12,994 nt of DNA from JBBQXK01 sp038251625. GTDB taxonomy: Bacteria; Pseudomonadota; Alphaproteobacteria; Rhodobacterales; Rhodobacteraceae. The notes below the pieces were generated by a model. That model ran no database searches. It had not been told where the DNA came from and was given only the letters and a program-made list of their open reading frames with translations. Shown piece after piece: positions 1-6,821 of this stretch; within the stretch, counting starts at the first letter, position 1, and each line of letters opens with the position of its first letter. Where the stretch lies: the NCBI GenBank assembly GCA_038251625.1, contig JBBSBE010000113.1:1-12994 (forward strand). The letters are read 5' to 3'. A program made the translations under genes and the position numbers.

Positions 1-63
1 ACGGTCGCCCACGCCCAGCGTCGTGCAGGGGGCGGGTATGCCATACGTCATTCCGTAGTCCTA
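1..63 (-). pseudogene. Post-stop continuation of the yceI reading frame, running off the window
   Basis: After the TAG at 61-63 the yceI frame has no further stop down to base 1. It translates to DYGMTYGIPAP, then CTT, then LGVGD, ending with Arg at the edge. This matches the C-terminal YceI signature (R-S-D-F-G-M-T-Y-G-[IL]-P, then G-V-G-D). This short piece is thus the severed 3' end of the gene at 61-585, not a separate gene. The Cys after PAP stands where I would expect a small residue such as Gly (family memory, not an alignment). Confidence 0.7.
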
Positions 64-585
64 CCGCAAAAGGCTGCCCGACGCGGAAAATCCGATCCGG
101 GCGCCGCCCGGATCCATCGGATGGCCGCCGAACCCGCCATTGTACGTCACGCTCAGCGTCAGCGGCCGTGTCACGCCACGAAACGTAAAATCACCCCCAA
201 CCTCTGCCGTCCGGTCCCCCGTTGTGCGCACCGTCCGGCTGACGAACCGCGCCTCGGGGTAGGCTGCGGCGTCAAGGAACTCCGGCGCCTGCAACGCGGC
301 GTTGAAATCATAGCCTTGGCCGGGAAAGAGTGTCTCGACCGATGCTGTCCGCACCGTCGCGATGACCGACATTGCGGCGGGATCTGACGGGTCGAAGGCC
401 AGTTCCGCATCGAAATCGCGGAAATATAGCGCGTAGTGCGAAAAGCCCAGATGATCGACCACGGCGGTCAGTCTCCCATGGGTCAGATCGAGGTGATAGG
501 CGCCCGCAGGCGGATCGCCCGGGCCCTCGGCCAGCGCGCCGGTCGCGCACCAGGCCGTCAACGCCAGAATTGCCGCAGCCCGCAT
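61..585 (-). CDS. YceI-family periplasmic protein, interrupted by an in-frame stop near its C terminus
   Basis: YceI proteins are small exported lipocalin-like beta-barrels that bind isoprenoid or other lipophilic ligands; their physiological role is mostly unknown. The ATG at 585 has a GGAGG five bases upstream (591-595) and begins a clear signal peptide (MRAAAILAL...TGALA, cleavage before EGPGD at about residue 20). The mature part shows YceI-type segments (GAYHLDLTHGRL, DHLGFSHY, FRDFDAELAFDP, FTFRGVTRPLTL). Translation stops after 174 residues at a TAG (61-63) following SGSLLR. The same frame continues past it as DYGMTYGIPAP...LGVGD to base 1, which is the expected family C terminus, where the usual motif is R-S-D-[FY]-G-M. 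The stop therefore replaces the conserved serine, and the last barrel strand would be lost. It could be a recent nonsense mutation (pseudogene), a sequencing error or recoding. The gene is divergent from the FAD-linked dehydrogenase across 121 bases. Family call is firm; functional status is open. Confidence 0.85.
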   Translation of the reverse strand: MRAAAILALTAWCATGALAEGPGDPPAGAYHLDLTHGRLTAVVDHLGFSHYALYFRDFDAELAFDPSDPAAMSVIATVRTASVETLFPGQGYDFNAALQAPEFLDAAAYPEARFVSRTVRTTGDRTAEVGGDFTFRGVTRPLTLSVTYNGGFGGHPMDPGGARIGFSASGSLLR

Positions 586-706
586 CGCATCCTCCGATAG
601 GTTAGCCGACAGGCTTAGTGTTTTGCCTGCTCCATCCACGCTGTCAATCCGCCTCTGGCCATTGCCGCGGATTCCCGCCAGATTGCCGCCAGACCCGGAG
701 GCGCCC

Positions 707-2116
707 ATGTCCCTGACCGATGACCTTGCAGCCCTGCTTGGCCCCGCACAGGTGCTGACAGGCACCGACATGGCCACCTACACCTCTGACTGGACGTCGA
801 AGTATACCACCTCTCCCGTCGCTGTCGCGCGCCCCGGCACGACCGGCGAGGTTGCCGAAACCCTGCGCATCGCCGCCCGCCACGGCGTCGCGGTGATCCC
901 TGCGGGCGGGCGCACGGGCCTTGTGGGCGGGTTGATGACGCGCGGGGGGTTGATGCTCTCGCTCGAACGGATGAACCGCATCCGCGACCTGCGCCCCTCG
1001 GCCCGCGTGGTGGTGGCCGAGGCGGGTGTCATCCTGTCGCGCCTGCATGAGGCGGCAGAGGCGAAGGGCCTTTACTTCCCGCTCTGGTTCGGCGCGCGCG
1101 GGTCGGCCACGCTGGGGGGGGCCCTGTCCACCAATGCAGGCGGGTCCAACGTGCTTCGCTACGGCTCTACCCGCGCGCTTTGTCTGGGGCTGGAGGTGGT
1201 GCTGGCAGACGGGCGCGTGCTGAACCTGATGACCGAACTTCACAAGGACAATTCGGGCTACGATCTGCGCGACCTCTTTATCGGGGCGGAGGGCACGCTT
1301 GGCATCATCACCGCCGCCGTGATGAAACTCGTACCCGCCCCGCAGGCGCATGCCACAGCGATGCTGGCTGTCCGGTCGCTCGGCGATGCGCTGACGCTGC
1401 TGAACCGGTTGAAAGAGGCTACCGGCGGACTGGTCGAGGCGTTCGAATACATGCCCGCCGCCTTCATGCGCCGCCTCATGGCCGCCCGCCCCGATATCCG
1501 CCTGCCCTTCGACCGGATCCACGACGTGGCAATCCTGGTCGAACTTGGTGCCACCGCACCGCGCGATTGCACCCCCGGCCCGGATGGCAGCCTGCCCCTG
1601 ACCGAACTTCTGGAATCCGAACTTGCCGCGATGATGACCGAAGGCGCCGTCCTCGACGCCGAGATCGCCCGGTCAGAGGCGCAGCGCCGCGCGATCTGGC
1701 AGCGCCGCGAACTGGCCGCCGAAGTCACCTTTGCCCGCAAACCCGCCATCGACACCGATATCGCGCTGCCGCTTGACCGGATCGAAACCTTCCTCGCCCG
1801 GATGGAGGCGCGCCTGCCCGACCTCAACCCCGAAGCCGAGGTGCTGTGCATCGCGCATCTGGGCGACGGCAACCTGCACTACACCGTCTTTCCGACCCGC
1901 GAAGACCCCGCGCTGCACGACGCCGTGGTGCAGGCGGTGGAGGATGAGGTGCTGGCCCTTGGCGGCAGCTTTTCTGCCGAACATGGCGTAGGCCTTTCCA
2001 AACGCCCCTCGATGGCCCGGCGGAAAGACCCGGTGGCGCTTGATGTGATGCGGGCCGTGAAAGCGGCCCTCGACCCCCAGAACCGCCTGAACCCCGGCAA
2101 GGTCCTGCCCGACTGA
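707..2116 (+). CDS. FAD-linked D-2-hydroxyacid dehydrogenase (D-2-hydroxyglutarate dehydrogenase type)
   Basis: This 469-residue flavoenzyme would oxidise a D-2-hydroxyacid (D-2-hydroxyglutarate or D-lactate class) to the 2-oxoacid and pass electrons on. The N-terminal PCMH-type FAD-binding domain covers about residues 35-210, with PAGGRTGLVGG (66-76), the flavin-contact segment GGALSTNAGGSN (137-148), RYGS (151-154), and HKDNSGYDLRDLFIGAEGTLG (around 179-199). The FAD-oxidase C-terminal domain has the metal/substrate residues His384 and His391 in HLGDGNLH and Glu425-His426 in AEHGVG, ending in LNPGKVLPD. The KDNSGYDL and NAGG context fits the D-2-hydroxyglutarate dehydrogenase branch better than GlcD, but the substrate is inferred. 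The ATG at 707 is chosen because CGGAGG (696-701) precedes it by five bases; a TTG at 623 lacks such support and would add 28 Pro-rich residues. It is convergent with hemC. Confidence 0.88.
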   Translation: MSLTDDLAALLGPAQVLTGTDMATYTSDWTSKYTTSPVAVARPGTTGEVAETLRIAARHGVAVIPAGGRTGLVGGLMTRGGLMLSLERMNRIRDLRPSARVVVAEAGVILSRLHEAAEAKGLYFPLWFGARGSATLGGALSTNAGGSNVLRYGSTRALCLGLEVVLADGRVLNLMTELHKDNSGYDLRDLFIGAEGTLGIITAAVMKLVPAPQAHATAMLAVRSLGDALTLLNRLKEATGGLVEAFEYMPAAFMRRLMAARPDIRLPFDRIHDVAILVELGATAPRDCTPGPDGSLPLTELLESELAAMMTEGAVLDAEIARSEAQRRAIWQRRELAAEVTFARKPAIDTDIALPLDRIETFLARMEARLPDLNPEAEVLCIAHLGDGNLHYTVFPTREDPALHDAVVQAVEDEVLALGGSFSAEHGVGLSKRPSMARRKDPVALDVMRAVKAALDPQNRLNPGKVLPD

Positions 2117-2210
2117 CCTGCACCACAGGATGTCGGTGGATGTGCCGCAGCACCTCGCAGCGCCACCTTTGGTCCGCCCATTTGCCTGTATGACGGGATC
2201 GCGACGCAAA

Positions 2211-2233
2211 CGTGACGACAGGATCACGATTTT
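2211..2233 (+). terminator. Possible weak terminator downstream of the FAD-linked dehydrogenase
   Basis: CGTGA (2211-2215) and TCACG (2224-2228) can form a 5-bp stem around an 8-base loop, followed by ATTTT. The stem is short and the position is about 95 bases after the stop codon, so this is a weak candidate. No stronger hairpin with a T-run was seen in the 151-base gap between the convergent genes at 2117-2267. Confidence 0.25.
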
Positions 2234-2267
2234 CCTACGCTTCATCCGAACCGCCGCATCCTGATCG

Positions 2268-3212
2268 TCAGTGCCAGTCAAAAAACTCCTTGGGTGCCTG
2301 CGACCGCAGCTTTTCTGCAAGCCCCGCACCCAGTGCAGCACCGTCTGCGGCGGGCGCCCGCGCCTCTGCGCTGATCGCCTCGCTGCCATCGGGGCGCAGA
2401 ATCTCGCCGCGCAACCAAAGGCCCGCACCTTCCAGAACGGCAAGCCCCGCAATCGGTGTTTCGCACGATCCATCAAGCCCGGCAAGAAACGCCCGCTCAG
2501 CCGCCAGCCGCAACCCGGTATCATGGTCATGGATCGGCGCCAGAATCGCCTGCACCCGGGCGTCCGCAATCCGCCGCTCAACCCCGATTGCCCCCTGCGC
2601 GACCGCAGGCAGCATATCTTCGGGCGCCACAGCCTCGCGCGCGACATGCGCCATCCCAAGGCGATTGAGCCCCGCCATGGCCAGAAAGGTCGCAACCGCC
2701 ACCCCATCCTCCAGCTTGCGCATCCGCGTCTGCACGTTGCCACGAAACTCGACCACCTGCAGATCGGGCCGCCTCAGCCGCAATTGCGCCCGCCGCCGCA
2801 GGCTCGACGTGCCCACGACAGCACCTTCGGGCAGCGACGCCAAGGATGGCGCCGTGGGCGAAACGAACCCGTCCCGCACATCCTCACGCTTGAGATAGCA
2901 ATCCAGCACCAGCCCCTCGGGCTGCAGCGTCGGCATGTCCTTCATTGAATGCACGGCAATATCGATCCCGCCGTCGATCAGCGCCTCTTCGATTTCGCGG
3001 GTGAAAAGACCCTTGCCGCCGATTTCCTTCAGCGCCTTGTCCTGCACCTGATCGCCCGTGACCTTGATCACGACGATGGCAAAGGCCTCCTCGGGCAATC
3101 CATGCGCCGCCATCAGGCAGCGCCGCACCTCATGCGCCTGCCAAAGGGCAAGCGGCGAGCCACGGGTTCCGATACGAAGGGGTTTGGCGGGGGAGGGAAG
3201 CGATTGGGTCAT
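2268..3212 (-). CDS. hemC: Hydroxymethylbilane synthase (porphobilinogen deaminase)
   Basis: HemC joins four porphobilinogen molecules into the linear tetrapyrrole hydroxymethylbilane in the cytosol, an early common step of heme, bacteriochlorophyll and corrin synthesis. The 314-residue length is normal. Visible motifs are RIGTRGSPLALWQA (13-26), KALKEIGGKGLFTREIEEAL (59-78), HSMKDMP (88-94) with the catalytic Asp92, VGTSSLRRRAQL (133-144), FRGNVQTRMRKL (156-167), LPAVAQGAIGVE (201-212), and the dipyrromethane-cofactor cysteine, Cys250, in LDGSCETPIA. The ATG at 3210-3212 is preceded by an AAGAAGG-type ribosome site. The gene is divergent from hemE across a 428-base spacer; the pair is a common heme locus in this family. 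Nothing is missing. Confidence 0.97.
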   Translation of the reverse strand: MTQSLPSPAKPLRIGTRGSPLALWQAHEVRRCLMAAHGLPEEAFAIVVIKVTGDQVQDKALKEIGGKGLFTREIEEALIDGGIDIAVHSMKDMPTLQPEGLVLDCYLKREDVRDGFVSPTAPSLASLPEGAVVGTSSLRRRAQLRLRRPDLQVVEFRGNVQTRMRKLEDGVAVATFLAMAGLNRLGMAHVAREAVAPEDMLPAVAQGAIGVERRIADARVQAILAPIHDHDTGLRLAAERAFLAGLDGSCETPIAGLAVLEGAGLWLRGEILRPDGSEAISAEARAPAADGAALGAGLAEKLRSQAPKEFFDWH

Positions 3213-3640
3213 TCGCCCTTCTTAGGGCCCGCCCGCCCCGGCTGACAAGCCAGAGCGTTGCGCAAATCCGCTTCGGCGATGTCCTCTGCCTGTTGGCCCT
3301 TAGGGGCGCAAGGGTCTGGGCGGCGCAAAAGCGGGCGGGTGCGCCCGGTGCGACCGGTCTGTCAGCCCGAGAGCTTGATGCTGGCGGGCAGGCGCGAACA
3401 GCGCGGCGCGTTCGGGCATTTCCGAACCGGCCGGACAATCAATTGCGCGTTCCCCGATGACACCTTCGCAACCGATGCGACCCGTGCTGCGCAAGCTCTG
3501 GCAAGAGCAGGAAGCCTCCTTCACGGGCGATCGCCGTCGCTGACCACGCAGCGCGCCCCAAGTCTTGACATCGCCGCTCCGGAAGGGGACGAACGCCGGG
3601 GCCCGAAAAAAGGCCGGGGGCTGGAAAAAGGCGGGAAGCC
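3213..3640. other. Gene-free spacer between divergent hemC and hemE
   Basis: This 428-base spacer must hold the promoters of both heme genes. A reading frame that crosses it on the plus strand (from about 3258 into hemE) is Arg/Gly/Pro-rich, shows no family motif and overlaps hemE, so I treat it as non-coding. I looked for the PpsR/CrtJ operator (TGT-N12-ACA) and an FnrL site (TTGAT-N4-ATCAA) and found neither. A TTGACA hexamer sits at 3565-3570. Just before hemE lie two similar purine-rich units, GAAAAAAGGCCGGGG (3605-3619) and GAAAAAGGCGGG (3624-3635), flanked by GGCC-rich sequence; the second serves as the ribosome-binding region. No RNA gene was recognised. Confidence 0.6.
3565..3593 (+). 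promoter_or_regulatory. Candidate sigma-70-type promoter for hemE
   Basis: TTGACA at 3565-3570 is a perfect -35 hexamer, about 70 bases before the hemE start. The segment 17 bases downstream (GACGAA, 3588-3593) is a poor -10. Alphaproteobacterial housekeeping promoters often have a good TTGAC and a weak -10, so it stays a candidate only. Confidence 0.35.
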
Positions 3641-4672
3641 ATGACCGACAAGACGATCCTGCGCGCGCTTAAGGGCGAGGTTCTGCCAACGCCCCCGATC
3701 TGGATGATGCGGCAAGCAGGCCGCTACCTGCCCGAATACCGTGCCACCCGCGCGCAGGCGGGCGATTTCCTGTCGCTTTGCTACAACCCGGACCTTGCCG
3801 CCGAAGTGACGCTGCAACCGATCCGCCGTTACGGCTTTGACGCCGCGATCCTTTTTGCCGACATCCTGCTGATCGCGCAGGCGATGGGTGCCAAGCTCTG
3901 GTTCGCAGAAGGGGAAGGACCGCGCCTGTCCACCCTTTCGACCATGGCCGGGGTGCAGGCGCTGAAACCGGCCGATGCCATCCATGATGTCCTTTCGCCG
4001 GTCTATGAAACCGTCCGCATCCTATCGCGCGAACTGCCGGCAGAGACCACGCTGATCGGCTTTGCGGGCAGCCCATGGACGGTGGCCACCTACATGATCG
4101 CCGGGCGCGGCAGCCCCGATCAGGCAGCGGCGCACGCGATGAAGGCCGCCGACCGCGCCGCATTTGCCGCCCTCATCGACCGGCTGGCGGATGCCACCGT
4201 AGAATATCTCTCGGCGCAGGTGGACGCGGGCGCCGAAGTGGTCAAGCTTTTCGACAGCTGGGCCGGCAGCCTCAAGGGGCAGGACTTCGCCGAATTCGCT
4301 GTTGAACCTGCGCGAAAGATCATCGCGGCCCTGAAGGCCCGCCACCCCGGCCTGCCCATCATCGCCTTCCCGCGGGAAGCAGGGCAAGGCTATGTGGGAT
4401 TTGCCGCAGCCACGGGCGCCGATTGCGTGGCCATCGACAATTCGGTAACGCCCGAATGGGCGGCCGAACACGTGCAGCCCGGTGGATGCGTGCAAGGCAA
4501 CCTTGACCCGTCCCACATGGTGACGGGCGGGCCCGCGCTTGATGAGGCTGCGCGCCGCGTGGTGCGCGCCTTTTCGGGCGGTCCCCATATCTTCAACCTC
4601 GGCCACGGGATCACGCCCGATGCCAACCCCGACCATGTGGCCCGCATGATCGAGGTGGTGCGCGGCGGCTGA
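3641..4672 (+). CDS. hemE: Uroporphyrinogen decarboxylase
   Basis: HemE removes the four acetate carboxyl groups of uroporphyrinogen III to give coproporphyrinogen III, without a cofactor, in the cytosol. The protein has 343 residues, the normal length. The N-terminal signature PPIWMMRQAGRYLPEYR (18-34) carries the substrate-binding arginines Arg24 and Arg28; FADILLIAQAMG (72-83) contains Asp74, equivalent to the catalytic Asp86 of the human enzyme. GFAGSPWTVATYMIAG holds the conserved Tyr, and LGHGITPD near the end holds the conserved His322. The ATG at 3641 follows a purine-rich AAGGCGGGAAG stretch. It heads a five-gene plus-strand run; the stop lies 2 bases before the next start, so co-transcription with the transporter is very likely. 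All catalytic residues I can name are present. Confidence 0.97.
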   Translation: MTDKTILRALKGEVLPTPPIWMMRQAGRYLPEYRATRAQAGDFLSLCYNPDLAAEVTLQPIRRYGFDAAILFADILLIAQAMGAKLWFAEGEGPRLSTLSTMAGVQALKPADAIHDVLSPVYETVRILSRELPAETTLIGFAGSPWTVATYMIAGRGSPDQAAAHAMKAADRAAFAALIDRLADATVEYLSAQVDAGAEVVKLFDSWAGSLKGQDFAEFAVEPARKIIAALKARHPGLPIIAFPREAGQGYVGFAAATGADCVAIDNSVTPEWAAEHVQPGGCVQGNLDPSHMVTGGPALDEAARRVVRAFSGGPHIFNLGHGITPDANPDHVARMIEVVRGG

Positions 4673-4674
4673 TC

Positions 4675-5565
4675 TTGCCCCTCTGGGTCATCGCCACGCT
4701 GATTGCCGCCGCCGCCCAGACCGGGCGGAATGCAGCGCAGGCACGGCTGACCCCCCTTCTTGGCACACTTGGCGCCACGCAGGTGCGGTTTCTCTATGGC
4801 CTGCCGTTTGCGCTGCTGTTCCTTGCCACGATCACACTGGTCACCGGCGAGGCGCTGCCCGTCCCTGACGGAAAAATGCTGGGTTTCGTGGCCCTTGGGG
4901 CGATGGCACAGATCGGGGCCACGGCGCTTATGCTGGCGGCCATCGCGGCGCGCGGCCTTGCCACCACCACCGCCTGGATCAAGACCGAACCGGTGATCCT
5001 TGCCGTCACCGGTGCGGTGCTTCTGGGCGACCCGCTGACACTGCCCGCCTTCGGCGCCGTCGCGCTCGCGACGCTGGGCGTGGTCGTGCTTGCCCGCCCC
5101 GCCCCCGGCACCGCGCGGATTGCACCGGCGATCATGGGCGTGTCGGCCGCCGCCCTTTTCGGGCTGTCAGCGGTGGGGTTCCGGGGCGCAATCCTCGCCC
5201 TGCCCGAGGGCAGCGCCGCCCTCCGCGCCGCTTTCGCCCTCGTCCTCGCGCTGACCTTGCAGACGCTTGTTCTTGGCGCCTATCTCGCCATCCGGGCGTC
5301 CGAGGCATTCTTCGCCTCGCTTCGGCTTTGGCGGCAGTCGCTTGGCGCAGGGGCGCTTGGCGCGTTCGCGTCGCAGTTCTGGTTTCTGGCTTTCGCGCTG
5401 ACCAGTGCTGTCAATGTGCGCACCCTTGCGCTGGTCGAAGTGGCATTCGCGCTGATCGTCGGATATCTTGCCTTCGGTCAAAGGCTTGACCGTCGGCAGG
5501 CAATCGGCTTAGGGCTTCTGTGCCTGGGCGTGGGGCTTCTTTTGCGTCTTGAAGGTACAGGCTAG
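4675..5565 (+). CDS. EamA/DMT-family transporter, TTG start
   Basis: This is an inner-membrane protein of 296 residues with about ten hydrophobic segments arranged as two EamA repeats, typical of the drug/metabolite transporter superfamily. Members export or import amino acids, nucleotides or other small metabolites; nothing in the sequence fixes the substrate. The N terminus (PLWVIATLIAAAAQTGRNAAQ) resembles rhodobacterial EamA proteins. The second half carries the EamA-like TEPVILAVTGAVLLGDPL at the end of the first repeat and ALVEVAFALIVGYLAFGQRL in the second. The TTG at 4675 is taken as start because GGCGG (4664-4668) precedes it, no upstream ATG/GTG in frame fits, and it lies 2 bases after the hemE stop. 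The rare start and close spacing suggest translational coupling to hemE. A role in porphyrin traffic is possible from context but unsupported by sequence. Confidence 0.87.
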   Translation: MPLWVIATLIAAAAQTGRNAAQARLTPLLGTLGATQVRFLYGLPFALLFLATITLVTGEALPVPDGKMLGFVALGAMAQIGATALMLAAIAARGLATTTAWIKTEPVILAVTGAVLLGDPLTLPAFGAVALATLGVVVLARPAPGTARIAPAIMGVSAAALFGLSAVGFRGAILALPEGSAALRAAFALVLALTLQTLVLGAYLAIRASEAFFASLRLWRQSLGAGALGAFASQFWFLAFALTSAVNVRTLALVEVAFALIVGYLAFGQRLDRRQAIGLGLLCLGVGLLLRLEGTG

Positions 5566-5586
5566 CACGACAAAGCGGAGCACGGG

Positions 5587-6222
5587 GTGAGCGAAGCGGC
5601 ATTTCTGGCGCTGACGGGTCCGGTCTTGTGGCATCTGACGCCGCCGGCCAACCTGATTGGCATCCGCCGCTTCGGCCTTCTGCGGGCCGCGCGGCTCATC
5701 GACATTGCCGAGGAAGACCCAAAGCAGCTTGCCCTGCGCCCCACCCCGGTATCGCTGCGGCTCGAGGCGGGGCTGCGCGCCACCATCTCGACCCGCGAAG
5801 GGCTGGCCGCGGCCACGGCCAAGGATTTCCTTGAAGATCACACACCGCAAAGCTGGGCCATGGCCGCGGACCGCCGCGTCTATCTCTGGCCCGGCAACGT
5901 GCGCGGCGAAGATGGCGATGTGGCCCCCCCGCCGTCATCCGGCCTTGCCGCCATCGCCATAGATGCCCAGCGGCTCTACCGCGTCCTCGGGGCCGAGACC
6001 GACCTTGCCCCGATCAACACGGTCGCAGCACTTGGGCAAGCCTCGCGCCGCGGCGACTGGATCTTCACGCCAGCCGAAAAAGCCAGCGAGTTTGCCAAGG
6101 CCCGCATGGCGCGCGGCCTTGTCAGCCGGGCGGACAAGGCGGTGGAAATCAGCCTGCGGTCGGATCTGTCGCCCGCGCGACTGGCCATGGTACTGGCCGC
6201 ACCGTTGCCCAAGGCGCCCTGA
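5587..6222 (+). CDS. Uncharacterised protein with DarT/DUF-type ADP-ribosyltransferase-like signature
   Basis: I do not recognise a named function. The 211-residue soluble protein has no signal peptide or membrane segment. Its N terminus, LWHLTPPANLIGIRRFGLL (14-32), follows the pattern Y/W-H-x-T-x-x-x-N-L-x-x-I-x-x-x-G-L-L found at the NAD-binding start of DarT-like (DUF4433) and related ADP-ribosyltransferase-fold proteins. RVYLWPG (97-103) could supply the middle aromatic residue (Tyr99), and AVEISLRSDLSP (185-196) has a Glu (Glu187) placed as in the last catalytic strand of that fold, giving a possible H-Y-E set (His16, Tyr99, Glu187). That assignment is inference. The GTG at 5587 has GGAG (5577-5580) six bases upstream. 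It lies 21 bases after the transporter and 20 before the nitroreductase, so it is in the hemE run. No antitoxin-like partner is adjacent, so a toxin role is not suggested. It may be a conserved housekeeping protein of Rhodobacteraceae. Confidence 0.75.
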   Translation: MSEAAFLALTGPVLWHLTPPANLIGIRRFGLLRAARLIDIAEEDPKQLALRPTPVSLRLEAGLRATISTREGLAAATAKDFLEDHTPQSWAMAADRRVYLWPGNVRGEDGDVAPPPSSGLAAIAIDAQRLYRVLGAETDLAPINTVAALGQASRRGDWIFTPAEKASEFAKARMARGLVSRADKAVEISLRSDLSPARLAMVLAAPLPKAP

Positions 6223-6242
6223 CCCCAGAAGAGGATCCGCCG

Positions 6243-6821
6243 ATGCCCGATGCCAACCTCGCTGCCATGGCCTTCCTCGCCACGCGCCGGTCACACCCGG
6301 CCAAACTGCTGACCCCCCCGGCGCCCGACCGTGATGCGCTGACTGCAATCCTGACCGCTGCCTTGCGCGTGCCCGACCATGGCAAGCTGGAACCCTGGCG
6401 GTTGATCGTGCTGGAACGCGCGGCGCTTGACCGGCTGGCGGCGCTGGCCGACGCGCGGGGGGCCGCGCTGTCGCTTGATCCCGAAACCTCCGCCAAGGGG
6501 CGCACGCAATTCGCAGGCTCATCCCTTTGCGTGGCCGTGATCGCAGCACCGGTCGCTTCGCCCAAGATACCCCAGATCGAACAGACCCTGTCTGTCGGCG
6601 CGCTCTGCCTCGGGCTTCTGAACGCGGCCCATGCGGCAGGTTGGGGGGCAAACTGGCTGACCGGGTGGCCCGCGCATGACCGGGGGTTTGTTGAAGCCGG
6701 GCTTGGCCTTGGCGGCACTGAATGGGTGGCCGGTTTCGTACACATCGGCACCATCACCGCCGTCCCGCCCGACCGCCCGCGCCCCGACCTCGGGCGGCGG
6801 GTCACGTGGACTGACGCGTGA
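6243..6821 (+). CDS. Small nitroreductase-family flavoprotein (YdjA-like)
   Basis: A 192-residue FMN-dependent oxidoreductase of the nitroreductase superfamily, which uses NAD(P)H to reduce nitro compounds, quinones or unknown metabolites; these work as cytosolic homodimers. The length and motifs are those of the short YdjA subgroup: FLATRRSHPAKLL (11-23, FMN-phosphate arginines), AALRVPDHGKLEPWRLIVLE (about 39-58), a mid-protein segment QTLSVGALCLGLLNAAHAAGWGANWLTGW, then GFVHIGTITAVPPDRPRPDL at the end. The ATG at 6243 follows GAGGA (6231-6235). Physiological substrate cannot be told. The end overlaps the next gene by four bases (GTGA, 6818-6821), so both are almost certainly in one transcript. 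Confidence 0.9.
   Translation: MPDANLAAMAFLATRRSHPAKLLTPPAPDRDALTAILTAALRVPDHGKLEPWRLIVLERAALDRLAALADARGAALSLDPETSAKGRTQFAGSSLCVAVIAAPVASPKIPQIEQTLSVGALCLGLLNAAHAAGWGANWLTGWPAHDRGFVEAGLGLGGTEWVAGFVHIGTITAVPPDRPRPDLGRRVTWTDA

Noticed and set aside
586..777. Upstream extension of the yceI frame beyond the ATG at 585
   Set aside because: The 64 extra residues overlap the dehydrogenase start, lie before a clear signal peptide, and the ATG at 585 has its own GGAGG.
3213..3640. PpsR/CrtJ (TGT-N12-ACA) or FnrL (TTGAT-N4-ATCAA) operator upstream of the heme genes
   Set aside because: Each TGT and each TTGAT seen was checked for its partner half at the right distance and none matched.
3258..3644. 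A 128-codon open frame filling the hemC-hemE spacer
   Set aside because: Composition is Arg/Gly/Pro-rich, no domain or motif is visible, no good ribosome site, and its end overlaps the hemE start. Long chance frames are expected at this GC content.
5587..6222. DarT-DarG toxin-antitoxin system
   Set aside because: No macrodomain antitoxin gene is adjacent; neighbours are metabolic genes in the same run.
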